64,000 bases of DNA from Patescibacteria group bacterium (lineage in GTDB: Bacteria; Patescibacteriota; Patescibacteriia; 2-12-FULL-60-25): assembly GCA_029210915.1 (NCBI GenBank), contig JARGGJ010000003.1, positions 1 through 64,000 of the forward strand, written 5' to 3'. A program made the translations under genes and the position numbers. Below the pieces are notes generated by a model, which searched no databases, was not told where the DNA came from, and saw only the letters and a program-made list of their open reading frames with translations. Of this stretch, positions 44,660-52,796 are shown in pieces. Every line of letters starts with the position of its first letter. Position 1 is the stretch's first letter.

Positions 44660-44690
44660 ACTCTCGCGCTCGCGAGAGTTTTTCTTTTCC
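44660..44690 (+). terminator. terminator of 43125 gene
   Basis: ACTCTCGCG-CT-CGCGAGAGT followed by TTTTTCTTTT. Confidence 0.88.
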
Positions 44691-44746
44691 AAATTCTTTC
44701 AGGATGACCACATTGGGTCATCCTCACTGAATTTACAGGCGGACGT

Positions 44747-44775
44747 TTGACATCCGGCATGTCATTCAGTAAAAT
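44747..44775 (+). promoter_or_regulatory. ndk promoter
   Basis: TTGACA (44747-44752), 17 bases, TAAAAT (44770-44775). The leader then contains an ACGTTAAG octamer array (44797-44822). Confidence 0.6.
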
Positions 44776-44796
44776 CCGCTTAAACTTATTATTCTA

Positions 44797-44823
44797 CGTT
44801 AAGACGTTAAGACGTTAAGACGT
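44797..44823. repeat. ACGTTAAG octamer array before ndk
   Basis: Three copies of ACGTTAAG plus ACGTT. The same array recurs at 45477-45501 before rpmF. Confidence 0.92.
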
Positions 44824-44836
44824 TTCACATTTATTT

Positions 44837-45349
44837 ATGAAACACCCCAGCGAAACAATCCAAAGATCTTTAGTACTCTTAAAACCAGATGCCTTAAACC
44901 GCGGTCTTGTTGGCGAGATCTTAACCCGCTTTGAAAAAGTTGGACTAAAAATTTCCGGTTTAAAAATGGTTTGGTCATCGGAAGAAACAGCTAAAAAGCA
45001 CTACACTCAGGACTTGGCGGATCGCCGAGGTGAGCAGGTACGCCAACTTATGGTTGATATGCTTATGTCGGGGCCAATAATCGCCATCGCTTTAGAAGGT
45101 GTGGAGGCTGTAGAAGTTGTACGCAAAATGGTTGGCGGCACCGAGCCAAAAACCGCGGCCCCCGGTACAATCCGCGGCGATTTCGCCCATGTCTCTTTTA
45201 AACACGCCGATGCCAAACAGGCAGGTGTATTTAATCTCATCCACGCATCCGGAAACCCCGAAGAGGCTGAAACCGAAATCGATGTCTGGTTCGATGAAAA
45301 CGAGGTCCATGCTTTTGAGCCTGAATACATAAAACGAACCATAATCTAG
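44837..45349 (+). CDS. ndk: nucleoside diphosphate kinase
   Basis: 170 residues; most bacterial forms have about 140. It moves the gamma phosphate between nucleotides through a histidine. RSLVLLKPDALNRGLVGEI and the active site NLIHASGNPEEAETEI (H in LIHAS) are conserved; MVGGTEPKTAAPGTIRGDFA binds nucleotide. The extra length is at LADRRGEQVRQLMVDMLMSG and at the C-terminus, as in some archaeal and CPR forms. Confidence 0.95.
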   Translation: MKHPSETIQRSLVLLKPDALNRGLVGEILTRFEKVGLKISGLKMVWSSEETAKKHYTQDLADRRGEQVRQLMVDMLMSGPIIAIALEGVEAVEVVRKMVGGTEPKTAAPGTIRGDFAHVSFKHADAKQAGVFNLIHASGNPEEAETEIDVWFDENEVHAFEPEYIKRTII

Positions 45350-45350
45350 C

Positions 45351-45379
45351 AAAAAAACCGGCCTCGAGCCGGTTTTTTG
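45351..45379 (+). terminator. terminator of ndk
   Basis: AAAAAACCGGC-CTCGA-GCCGGTTTTTT, symmetric. Confidence 0.92.
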
Positions 45380-45421
45380 ATGCTATCAGCTATCGGCTAT
45401 CAGCCATCCGTTAATTTCCTC

Positions 45422-45450
45422 TTGCATTTATAGCATTTCTTTGCTAAACT
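45422..45450 (+). promoter_or_regulatory. rpmF-nusB promoter
   Basis: TTGCAT (45422-45427), 17 bases, TAAACT (45445-45450). Confidence 0.55.
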
Positions 45451-45518
45451 TACCGCGTTATTAATCAACTGCGTTATAACGTTAAGACGTTAAGACGTTA
45501 AACTATTTACTGATTCAT

Positions 45519-45758
45519 ATGTCATTACCCGGACATCGGAGGACTAGTAGCGACAAACGCCGCCGAGCAGCGCACTTCGCACTAAAGAAACAAACAATTA
45601 CTGAAGATCCAAAAACCGGCTTGGAACACCGTTCTCATCGTGTTGCCCCGGGCGCAACTGAATACCGCGGGCACGAGGTACACGTTAAAGGCAAAGATAA
45701 AAAACTCGAACGCCTGCTCAAAAAATCTAAAAAACCCGAAGCTGAAGTTAAGAAATAA
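45519..45758 (+). CDS. rpmF: ribosomal protein bL32
   Basis: 79 residues. SLPGHRRTSSDKRRRAAHFALKK is the bL32 start (usual form P-x-R-x-S-x2-R-x2-x-R-R); no zinc cysteines, so C- type. The C-terminal third is a K/E-rich tail. Confidence 0.9.
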   Translation: MSLPGHRRTSSDKRRRAAHFALKKQTITEDPKTGLEHRSHRVAPGATEYRGHEVHVKGKDKKLERLLKKSKKPEAEVKK

Positions 45759-45807
45759 TTCTTATTTCATAATTCAAAATTCATAATTACCCGTACATTC
45801 GCACCTT

Positions 45808-46398
45808 ATGTCAAATCGTCACTTAGCCAGAACAATAGTTTTGCAATCCCTATACGAATGGGATTTTCACACAAGAACCAAAGAAGAAGCCATCGATATA
45901 ACCGAACGTAATCTCGATGAATTCGCTCCTGATTTTGATGAGCGTTCTTTTACGTTGTCGCTCATGAAAGGCATCATGGATCATAACAATGAAATAATCG
46001 CCGCCATAACCAAATTCGCCCCGGATTGGCCAATAGAAAGAATCACAACAGTCGACAGAAACGTGCTGCGTATCGGCATCTTTGAACTGATGTACGACGA
46101 TCAAATTCCTTCCAAAGTTGCCATTAACGAAGCAATCGAACTTGCTAAAACTTTCGGCGGTGAATCATCAGGCAAATTTGTAAACGGAGTTTTGGGCGCC
46201 GTCTTCCGAGATCTCTCAGCCAGCGGTAAAACCAAAGAAGCCGATAAACCCAAAGAAGAAAAACCCAAACAAGAAAAAGTTGAACCGGAAAAACCAATAA
46301 TAAAAACTGAAACAACAGCAGTTTCAAATCCGGAAGAAACAACCGAACAACCCAAAACCCCAAAATTCGATTTCAACCCCAATCCACCAAAAGAATAA
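45808..46398 (+). CDS. nusB: NusB antitermination factor with charged tail
   Basis: 196 residues; the core ends near 135. [20 protein letters not shown] at the start and [29 protein letters not shown] at the end mark NusB, which with uS10 binds boxA RNA in rRNA transcripts. Residues 140-196 are a K/P/E-rich tail ([13 protein letters not shown]) that is not part of the family fold. Confidence 0.94.
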   Translation: MSNRHLARTIVLQSLYEWDFHTRTKEEAIDITERNLDEFAPDFDERSFTLSLMKGIMDHNNEIIAAITKFAPDWPIERITTVDRNVLRIGIFELMYDDQIPSKVAINEAIELAKTFGGESSGKFVNGVLGAVFRDLSASGKTKEADKPKEEKPKQEKVEPEKPIIKTETTAVSNPEETTEQPKTPKFDFNPNPPKE

Positions 46399-46440
46399 AC
46401 CTGAAAAAAATTGTTATTTATTAATTATTAATTATTATTT

Positions 46441-46525
46441 TCGAGCTCTGCTCGAGTAGAACGCTTTTGACGAAGCGCACGGATAGATCCGTCATCTTCG
46501 TTAGAATCGTTCGCAAAAAGCGAAC
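46441..46525 (+). promoter_or_regulatory. chain of four hairpins in rnc leader
   Basis: TCGAGC/GCTCGA (46441-46455), CGCTT/AAGCG (46462-46477), ACGGAT/ATCCGT (46479-46492) and GTTCGC-AAAAA-GCGAAC (46509-46525). The last ends two bases before the rnc ATG. RNase III of other bacteria cuts hairpins in its own leader, so these may be self-targets. Confidence 0.6.
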
Positions 46526-46527
46526 TT

Positions 46528-47241
46528 ATGTTAACGCACAACGAAATAGATTTTAAGCCACTTGAGAGCAGGCTTGGTTATGAGTTTAAAGATAAAACCA
46601 TACTCTTACAGGCTATAACCCACCGATCATACTTAAACGAACACTCAGATTTCCCCTACGATCACAACGAACGTTTAGAGTTTTTAGGAGATGCGGTTTT
46701 AGAGTTGGTTGTTACAGAGAATCTTTTTATCAACTATCCAAACCCCGAGGGTGAGCTTACCAACTGGCGCGCGGCACTTGTTAACGCAAAAACCTTAGCC
46801 GGCATCGCAACCGATTTACAGTTCGAAGAATATCTTCTCATGTCCAAAGGCGAAGCAAAAGATAAAAATTCCAAAGCCCGCATGTACATTTTAGCTAATG
46901 CGATAGAAGCAATCATCGGCGCCATCTACATGGATGGGCAATGGGAAGCGGCCAAGAAATTTATCGATTCACATATTCTATCTATCCTCCCAAATATCCT
47001 CGAGAATAAACTCTACATCGATCCCAAAAGCCGTTTTCAAGAAACATCGCAAGAGCTCATGGGTATTACTCCAAATTACAAAGTATTAAAAGAAGTTGGC
47101 CCCGATCATAACAAAGAATTCACCGTCGGTGTTTTCCTCGATAAAGAACTTATTGCTGTTGGCAGCGGCACCAGCAAGCAAGAAGCACAAATTGCCGCCG
47201 CCGAGGCAGGGTTGGAAGCTAAAAAATGGGAGATAAAGTAA
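46528..47241 (+). CDS. rnc: ribonuclease III
   Basis: 237 residues. Endonuclease domain with the signature NERLEFLGDAVLELVV (near 45-60) and the second acidic site in NAIEAIIGAIYMDG; double-stranded-RNA-binding domain from about 160 (DPKSRFQETSQELMGITPNYKV ... GTSKQEAQIAAAEAGL). Processes rRNA precursors. The SD region is replaced by a hairpin. Confidence 0.97.
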   Translation: MLTHNEIDFKPLESRLGYEFKDKTILLQAITHRSYLNEHSDFPYDHNERLEFLGDAVLELVVTENLFINYPNPEGELTNWRAALVNAKTLAGIATDLQFEEYLLMSKGEAKDKNSKARMYILANAIEAIIGAIYMDGQWEAAKKFIDSHILSILPNILENKLYIDPKSRFQETSQELMGITPNYKVLKEVGPDHNKEFTVGVFLDKELIAVGSGTSKQEAQIAAAEAGLEAKKWEIK

Positions 47242-47258
47242 TTTATCCGATTAACTAA

Positions 47259-47282
47259 AGAAGCCCCCCAAGGGGCTTTTTG
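47259..47282 (+). terminator. terminator of rnc
   Basis: AAGCCCC/GGGGCTT with TTTTTG after it; lies between convergent genes. Confidence 0.85.
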
Positions 47283-47284
47283 AA

Positions 47285-47884
47285 TCAAAGAGGGTCATTA
47301 TCGACGTGTCGCTTGTGATCCAATTCACGAGCTTTCAAGACAAACCGGCCAAAGGTGGAAATAATCATTTCCAGATCACTACCGGAAAAAGTTCGTATTT
47401 CGCCATCAAGCAAACCAAGCTCATTCAATAATGGAAGGAGCAGCGTCGGTTGATCTTTTTTACAATGTGCGTGCAACACCCATCCATCTTGATCATCATT
47501 CATATAAATGGCGGATTCGTGCACACCATCACTATCAATGATACCAAAATTTAATTGGGCGGTACCTTCCGGCAACTCCAAAGAGATGTAACATGGTAAA
47601 TCCCAAATTTTCGTATCAATGTGAACCATGTATACGTCATCATCAATGAATTCGGAATCCGAAGTATCGACACCGGCATCATCAAAAAGTTTGCAAATCA
47701 TTTCAAAATGATTAACGCATCGAATCATGTTATCCAGCTTTTCCGTACTGTCAATATTAGCCAAAGCGAAGTGACGCTCTATTTCTTGCTTAAACGGATC
47801 TTCTCCGGCTTTGCTCAAAAGTTCACAAATCCTTGCAAATTGTGTCAGAGATTTTTTCAACGCATCAAATTCTTCGTCTTGCAT
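47285..47884 (-). CDS. unknown acidic cytoplasmic protein
   Basis: 199 residues from the ATG at 47884, with AAAGGAG eight bases upstream. The N-terminal half is helical (SLTQFARICELLSKAGED, then MIRCVNHFEMICKLFDDAGVD, which look like two related helix pairs). The C-terminal half is beta-rich (YMVHIDTKIWDLPCYISLEL). No family recognised. It faces rnc. Confidence 0.68.
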   Translation of the reverse strand: MQDEEFDALKKSLTQFARICELLSKAGEDPFKQEIERHFALANIDSTEKLDNMIRCVNHFEMICKLFDDAGVDTSDSEFIDDDVYMVHIDTKIWDLPCYISLELPEGTAQLNFGIIDSDGVHESAIYMNDDQDGWVLHAHCKKDQPTLLLPLLNELGLLDGEIRTFSGSDLEMIISTFGRFVLKARELDHKRHVDNDPL

Positions 47885-47914
47885 GTGATACTCCTTTATT
47901 ATGGAACTGTTAAC

Positions 47915-47943
47915 TGAATACCTTAATTTTAAGTTTATGTCAA
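47915..47943 (-). promoter_or_regulatory. promoter of 47884 gene
   Basis: Minus strand TTGACA (47943-47938), 17 bases, TATTCA (47920-47915). Confidence 0.6.
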
Positions 47944-48075
47944 TAATAGAAGCCTTCAACCTTTACAAAAAACTCGCCTGAGCAAGTTTTTACTGGCCGT
48001 ACCATGCAAAACCGTTACTTCGATTTACTAACCGTGCAAATCTGATATCCATCAGATCCACGTTTACTTAAATAG

Positions 48076-48297
48076 CCCGCGGTGCCACGTGAACCGCGTG
48101 CTAAAGTTACTTTGCCCCGTAAAGAGTGCTTTGCACCCCGCGGGGCAGGTAAAAATCGCCTAATATTACTTATAGCGATTTTTTACGAGGCTAGCCACGT
48201 GAAATCGCGTACTTAAGAAACTTGCCCCGTAAAATACGCCAAGGCGGATCACGGGGCACGAAAAAATCGCCTAATATTACTTATAGCGATTTTTTAC
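48076..48297 (-). repeat. tandem duplication of hairpin module downstream of tRNA-Arg
   Basis: Two units of about 115 bases (48076-48187 and 48193-48297). Each has GCCACGTGAA, a TTGCCCCGT...ACGGGGCA-type inverted pair and an identical end AAAATCGC-CTAATATTACTTATA-GCGATTTTTTACG (48151-48187, 48260-48297). Read on the minus strand the right unit comes directly after the tRNA. Confidence 0.85.
48260..48297 (-). terminator. terminator of tRNA-Arg
   Basis: Minus strand AAAAAATCGC/GCGATTTTTT with a 15-base loop starts five bases after the CCA end of the tRNA. An exact copy is at 48151-48187. Confidence 0.85.
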
Positions 48298-48301
48298 GTG
48301 G

Positions 48302-48373
48302 TGCACCCTGAGGGAATCGAACCCCCATTGCCGGTTTCGAAGACCGGAGCTTTATCCGTTAAGCTAAGAGTGC
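48302..48373 (-). tRNA. trnR: tRNA-Arg (anticodon TCG)
   Basis: 72 bases fold as a cloverleaf: acceptor GCACTCT/AGGGTGC (one T-G pair), D-stem GCTT/AAGC, anticodon arm CCGGT-CTTCGAA-ACCGG with TCG, T-arm GGGGG-TTCGATT-CCCTC. Discriminator A and an encoded CCA follow (48301-48299). The only canonical tRNA in the window. Confidence 0.95.
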
Positions 48374-48506
48374 CAAATTAAGTACCACGATATTAGCTTA
48401 TTTTATCTTTTTTGGCAAAAATCTACCCATTGACTCCGCTCCGGTTATTATGATTAACTGACCGCAATCCGAATCATCGGAAAGGCCTTTCACAAAGGAT
48501 ATCACA

Positions 48507-49349
48507 ATGGCAAATCGCAACTTCATGGATCTCTTGCGCGCAAAGTGGGAACAAGGCAAATTCGTCTGCGTCGGGCTCGATAGCGACTACGGAAAACTTC
48601 CTCCAGTCTGCAAATTCAACAACCCCTTAATCTCAATAGTTGCTTTCAACAAAGCCATCATCGAAGCCACTGCCGACCTTGTCTGTGCGTACAAACCAAA
48701 TCTCGCTTTTTATATCATGCACGGTTCAGATGGAATCCAGGCTCTCAGTATGACCATGGATTGGATCAAAAAACTCGCACCCGATGTGCCGGTAATTCTG
48801 GATGCAAAATTCGCGGATATTGGAAATACAAATATCGGGTATGCCAAATTCGTATTCGATTATTTGGGCGCTGACGCAGTAACGCTCCATCCATATCTCG
48901 GTAAATCTGCCCTACAGCCATTCTTGGAACGCAAAGACAAGGGTTGTATCATTCTCTGTCGTACAAGCAACCCGGGAGCCGGAGAATTCCAAGATATGGT
49001 CTCCGAACAAGCACTGTATGAACGAGTAGCCCATAAAGTTACTTTTTACTGGAATGGTAATCAGAATTGCTGTTTGGTTGCCGGAGCCACCTATCCGGAA
49101 GAACTCGCCAAAATTCGTACATGTGCCGGAGACTTACCCCTCCTCATACCGGGTATCGGCAAGCAGGGCGGTGACCTGGAGGCAACAATTCAAAATGGAA
49201 TTGATTCCAAAGGACAAGGTATAATCATCAACTCCAGCAGCGGCATTATCTTTGCCTCAAGCGGTGAAGATTTTGCCAACCGCGCCCGAAGGGAAACTCA
49301 AAAACTTCATTATGATATAAACGACATACTCGCCAAACTCAAAACGTAA
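48507..49349 (+). CDS. pyrF: orotidine 5'-phosphate decarboxylase
   Basis: 280 residues, the longer (type 2) form. It turns OMP into UMP, last step of pyrimidine synthesis. The catalytic D-x-K-x2-D motif is DAKFADIGNT (near residue 98); VCVGLDSDYGKLP at the start and LIPGIGKQGGDLEATIQNG near the phosphate site fit. AAAGGA precedes the ATG. TTGACT at 48430 may be its -35, but the -10 is poor. It is far from pyrD. Confidence 0.93.
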   Translation: MANRNFMDLLRAKWEQGKFVCVGLDSDYGKLPPVCKFNNPLISIVAFNKAIIEATADLVCAYKPNLAFYIMHGSDGIQALSMTMDWIKKLAPDVPVILDAKFADIGNTNIGYAKFVFDYLGADAVTLHPYLGKSALQPFLERKDKGCIILCRTSNPGAGEFQDMVSEQALYERVAHKVTFYWNGNQNCCLVAGATYPEELAKIRTCAGDLPLLIPGIGKQGGDLEATIQNGIDSKGQGIIINSSSGIIFASSGEDFANRARRETQKLHYDINDILAKLKT

Positions 49350-49368
49350 GCACTTCAGAACTCTAATT

Positions 49369-49396
49369 GACACATACATTGTGTCTTTTTATTTTT
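49369..49396 (+). terminator. terminator of pyrF
   Basis: GACACA-TACAT-TGTGTC followed by TTTTTATTTTT. Confidence 0.85.
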
Positions 49397-49413
49397 AACT
49401 TTTTTAATCTCAA

Positions 49414-49442
49414 TTGACACTTACCGAATATTTAGTTAGTTT
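49414..49442 (+). promoter_or_regulatory. promoter of 49472 gene
   Basis: TTGACA (49414-49419), 17 bases, TAGTTT (49437-49442), the same -10 as the 42483 promoter. Confidence 0.6.
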
Positions 49443-49471
49443 AACTCCAGTCCTTTAATGAGAGAGGGATC

Positions 49472-50086
49472 ATGTTTCGTGCTGTCGGCAACCGTTGTGC
49501 TGTAAACTTGCGCAAACTAAACCTGCCAATACCCATTGAACTAGCAAAGAATATCTTACAAAGCCGTGGATTTGAGCTAATCCAAATCGATTTAATCGAA
49601 ACTGCCGGATCCTGCATTGGCAAAGCCAAATACAAACTTGGTGCCACCCAGTATCAAGCTCCTCACATTTTTGATTGCAGTAGTTTTACCAAATGGGTCT
49701 ACGCGCAATCAGGTATCGAACTTAAGAGAAGAACCATTCAACAATTTGAACAAGGCTTACCCATCCCGATACAAAAAATCCGCGCCGGCGATCTTATTTT
49801 TAAAACCGGTCAAAGGCACAATTGGTATCGGCACAACCCAAATAAAAACGTAGGCCATGTTGGTATCGCGACAGGTAAAAATACGGTTATCCATGCCGCC
49901 AATCACGGCCGAGGCGTAACCGAATCGCCAATATCCGAATTCACTATTCATAACGAATACCGCGGAATTTGCCGCATAATCACAAATCCCGGCGACACCG
50001 AAACATACATCACTCCTCCTCATCGAGAAATCGAATGCTCCGATGATTTCTTCTGGGTAATCGTCCAAAGCTTACCCAAAACCTAA
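49472..50086 (+). CDS. NlpC/P60 family cysteine peptidase-like protein
   Basis: 204 residues. The catalytic cysteine is in FDCSSFTKWVY (C69), the histidine in NVGHVGIATG (about 130), and the third polar residue in HAANHGRG (about 142). Members cut bonds in peptidoglycan peptides. There is no signal peptide: the first 45 residues are charged, so export by another path or a cytoplasmic role (as in endolysins) must be considered. GAGAGG SD, own promoter and terminator. Confidence 0.85.
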   Translation: MFRAVGNRCAVNLRKLNLPIPIELAKNILQSRGFELIQIDLIETAGSCIGKAKYKLGATQYQAPHIFDCSSFTKWVYAQSGIELKRRTIQQFEQGLPIPIQKIRAGDLIFKTGQRHNWYRHNPNKNVGHVGIATGKNTVIHAANHGRGVTESPISEFTIHNEYRGICRIITNPGDTETYITPPHREIECSDDFFWVIVQSLPKT

Positions 50087-50122
50087 AATCTGCCCTGAGC
50101 AACGTCGAACGGGCAGATTTTT
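50085..50122 (+). terminator. terminator of 49472 gene
   Basis: AAAATCTGCCC/GGGCAGATTTTT. The loop TGAGCAACGTCGAAC belongs to the CGACGTTGCTCA word family seen in other gaps. Confidence 0.88.
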
Positions 50123-50447
50123 AATTGTCTTGAACCACGATTCGCTTGATTTAATGATTAGCTTGATTATTATTTCTTATTATCTGAACCTTGATTTTAA
50201 CTCATATTCCCGCTCAAATTAATTTGATTACTGTAGGAGTTTATTTAAATATTATTTACGTAGGGATAGATCTTGTGTCTATCCGTGCTAACACCGAAGG
50301 TGGAACTGAATTTACCAGTTATAACAGCACGGATAACCACAAGGGTTTATCCCTACGAAAATACGGATAATCATGGTAAATTAGGTTTGTAATCGGTTCG
50401 AAAATCAAGGTTCAAGATTGTTTGAATCAAGGTTCAGAATTTCTTAA
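50123..50447. repeat. repeat gap with palindromic element, copy 1
   Basis: 50259-50357 is an inverted element: CGTAGGGATAGATCTTGTGTCTATCCGTGCT on the left, AGCACGGATAACCACAAGGGTTTATCCCTACG on the right. On both sides are words GATTAGCTTGATT, CCTTGATTTT and AATCAAGGTTCA. No gene. Confidence 0.85.
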
Positions 50448-51119
50448 TTATTTTATGCAATCAGTAATCATATCCTCCGGAAATTCATAAACATCAATAG
50501 CTTCGCATTCATAAGTTCCATTTCCATCTACGACCACATCCCAAGCACCCTGATCTTTAACAGCCAAAAACATTCCTCCGCCCTGCTCTCCCGCAAACTG
50601 CACCGACCCGCGCGCGTGCGTTGCATCATATTTATCTACCTTAACGGTGATATCCTCTATATTTTTGTGATATATATCCGCAAAAGCCATCTGTATGTCC
50701 CGTGCGTCAGCGATAGTAAATTCCGCATCCGCCGGCTTGCAATTTCCCATCATATCTTCCGGAAAATTATACTGCCTTAACAAATCACATTCATAAGGTT
50801 TTTGTTCCGGATCATAAATAACCGACCATTCATCATCTGCTTTAAAAGCCATAAAATCATTTTTATCGACACCCGGCATGCTAACATAACCCCTGACAAA
50901 ATCTCCTTCATCCTCATTAATCTCAACTTTTACATCATTAACTCCGGTTTTATAATTATCCGCAAACACCTCCTCAATCGCCACAACCACAGAATCGATA
51001 TTTGTTACTTGTGACTCACCATTTGATGATTGATTACACCCTGCCCCAAACAACAAAACCAAAAAAATTACCGACGTTAAACTTTTAACGTTAAACTTTT
51101 GACTTTCATTAGTATTCAT
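50448..51119 (-). CDS. lipoprotein with internally duplicated domain
   Basis: 223 residues from the ATG at 51119. Signal peptide with lipobox LFGAGC (C28). Two copies of a domain of about 90 residues follow: each has a VAIEEVFADNYKTGVNDVKVEI / MAFADIYHKNIEDITVKV segment, then RGYVSMPG / RGSVQFAG, a W-x-V-x-x-D segment and a closing Y-E-C ... Y-x-F-P-E-D-M-x-x-x-C motif. Each copy has two cysteines that may pair. Surface protein of unknown role; minus strand, single gene. Confidence 0.8.
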   Translation of the reverse strand: MNTNESQKFNVKSLTSVIFLVLLFGAGCNQSSNGESQVTNIDSVVVAIEEVFADNYKTGVNDVKVEINEDEGDFVRGYVSMPGVDKNDFMAFKADDEWSVIYDPEQKPYECDLLRQYNFPEDMMGNCKPADAEFTIADARDIQMAFADIYHKNIEDITVKVDKYDATHARGSVQFAGEQGGGMFLAVKDQGAWDVVVDGNGTYECEAIDVYEFPEDMITDCIK

Positions 51120-51565
51120 ATGAATCCATTCTACCCTCTCCCAACTTTTAGTCAAATTCCCGATTACACCTAGTTCCAGTATTTGGTATCTTGTATATAG
51201 TATCTAGCAGTTAATCAGCTTAGATTCTCAGATTCTTATCCTAGTACCTAGTACCTAGTACCTTATGCCAGTATTTGGTATTTTGTATTTGGTATTTGGC
51301 AGTTCGATCGGCATAGATTCTCAGTATTCGTTGTTCTCGAAGATCCCAAGCGCAGTCGAGGGGTAGTTCGTCGAGCTGAGATCGATTCGTAATTTATTTT
51401 TTTTGTAATTAAATTGAATCCGCTCGCTTTATTATTTGTTATTTGTTATTTGTTATTTAAACCCCGTAGTTCTCGAAGATCCTGAGCGTAGTCGAGGGGG
51501 TAGTTCGACGTTCAACGCATAAAGTTGTACGATAAGATAAGCACCCTCATGAAAAGGAGTCCGTC
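51120..51565. repeat. 446-base gap of word repeats
   Basis: AGTATTTGGTATCTTGTATATAGTATCTAG, AGATTCTCAGATTCTTA, TAGTACCTAGTACCTAGTACC (51243-51263), GTATTTGGTATTTTGTATTTGGTATTTGG (51271-51299), two copies of GTTCTCGAAGATCC-x-GAGCG-AGTCGAGGGGTAGTTCG (51330, 51468), and TTATTTGTTATTTGTTATTTG (51430-51452). No gene. Confidence 0.88.
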
Positions 51566-51838
51566 ATGGCCAAAAATGTTTATGTACCACCGCGCAGGAA
51601 CGTAAAAATCAAATCGGGTCAAAACGCCCGTATTACATCCAGCCATCAAAAACCCTATCGTAAAGATGGCAAGCCAGCTCACGAAAGAACGATTCATCCC
51701 GACGAAGCTCAACAAGAAGCCGCCACAGAGCTGAATCCCGCTTTCGTAAACCCTGATGGCTCTATCAATTTCTGGGCGGGTATTTCCACCGCCCCACAAT
51801 CCACTCATCAAGACAAAGATGAACCAGAGGACAAATGA
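51566..51838 (+). CDS. small basic-acidic unknown protein
   Basis: 90 residues, hydrophilic throughout and likely disordered (PPRRNVKIKSGQNARITSSHQ ... TELNPAFVNPDGSINFWAG ... KDEPEDK). AAAGGAG precedes the ATG and a hairpin terminator follows. No family recognised. Confidence 0.65.
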   Translation: MAKNVYVPPRRNVKIKSGQNARITSSHQKPYRKDGKPAHERTIHPDEAQQEAATELNPAFVNPDGSINFWAGISTAPQSTHQDKDEPEDK

Positions 51839-51855
51839 ACAAATCTCTCTTGCCA

Positions 51856-51886
51856 AACCGCCGTAAGCCCCGGCGGTTGTTTCTTG
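51856..51886 (+). terminator. terminator of 51566 gene
   Basis: AACCGCCG/CGGCGGTT with a seven-base loop, then GTTTCTTG. Confidence 0.7.
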
Positions 51887-52294
51887 TCTGAACCTTGATT
51901 AAAAACTGTCTTGAACCTTGATTTTCGAACCGATTACAAACCTAATTTACCATGATTACTTAAGGTTGATAATTGTCTATTCCTAAAGTAATCAAGGCAA
52001 TCTGATCGCGAATCAAGTTTTTATCCAAAGGCAGATCCGCCAATGGCGGAAATCAAGGTTCAGACAATAAGTAATTAAGGTAAATTAGGTTTGTAATCAA
52101 GTTTAATCAAGGTTCAGACAATAACCATTCAAGGTTCAGACATTTTCTGTCCATCAGCTTTTGACAAAAACAACATATACGAAGTTTTAGCTTATCTTAG
52201 CCAAAATCTATATAGCTTATTTTTTCGCTAATTTTAGCCATAAAAACAAGCTATTTTTTTGTTACTCAATTTACAGAATATTGACCAAGGGGGC
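51887..52294. repeat. AACCTTGATT word field before the GC-rich block
   Basis: TTGAACCTTGATT and AATCAAGGTTCAGAC words occur at least six times in both directions (51889-52145), with GATCCGCC-AAT-GGCGGA in the middle (52035-52053). From 52150 to 52290 it is plain AT-rich sequence. No gene. Confidence 0.85.
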
Positions 52295-52323
52295 TTGACA
52301 AAATCCTCAATTTGTGATATAGT
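52295..52323 (+). promoter_or_regulatory. strong promoter of the GC-rich block
   Basis: TTGACA (52295-52300), 17 bases, TATAGT (52318-52323). The first gene starts 474 bases downstream. Confidence 0.78.
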
Positions 52324-52329
52324 ATCCCG

Positions 52330-52745
52330 TTAAGCTAAAAGATCGACAACTAAGCCAAGGCATAATTAATCGCTTCATTCATCTCTGATGAATGTCCCGC
52401 AAAGCCCAATGGGGCGACGTGGGATCCCCGCCAACGCATAGTTACAAACTTTAAAACCGCTTAACCTTCAGAGGAGAGAGGACTTGAACTTACTTGTCGT
52501 AGTTCGAGTCTGAGTATCGCCGGATACTAACTGAAGAACACAAATATAGTGCCCTGCTCTGCAGATCACCTGTTTTGTGCAAACAAATTACAGCCAACAG
52601 CTCTTGATCGCCTATGGCGATATCCGCTATCGGCTATCAGCTATAAAAAGCACCTCGACAATTTACCGTCTTAACCCCTCATGTCAGCCCTCAAAAAAAG
52701 AGTTAGGGCATGAGTGGCTGGGACGGAGTCACCACTTTTAAACCG
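52330..52745 (+). ncRNA. structured leader or RNA at start of GC-rich block
   Basis: Hairpins: CATTCAT-CTCTG-ATGAATG (52376-52394); GTCCC/GGGAT enclosing CCC-AAT-GGG (about 52394-52434); a three-way junction closed by CTTCAG/CTGAAG (52466-52471, 52531-52536) that holds GACTTGAACT/AGTTCGAGTC (52481-52490, 52501-52510) and AGTATC-GCCG-GATACT (52513-52528). Another word hairpin GGCGATATCCGCTATCGGC is near 52615. Stems are long and nearly perfect. I recognise no RNA family; it may be a separate RNA or a 5' leader. Confidence 0.5.
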
Positions 52746-52796
52746 TGGTGATTGAAAAAGTAACAAAGGGTGTTTATACGCCCAAAGGAGATTATC

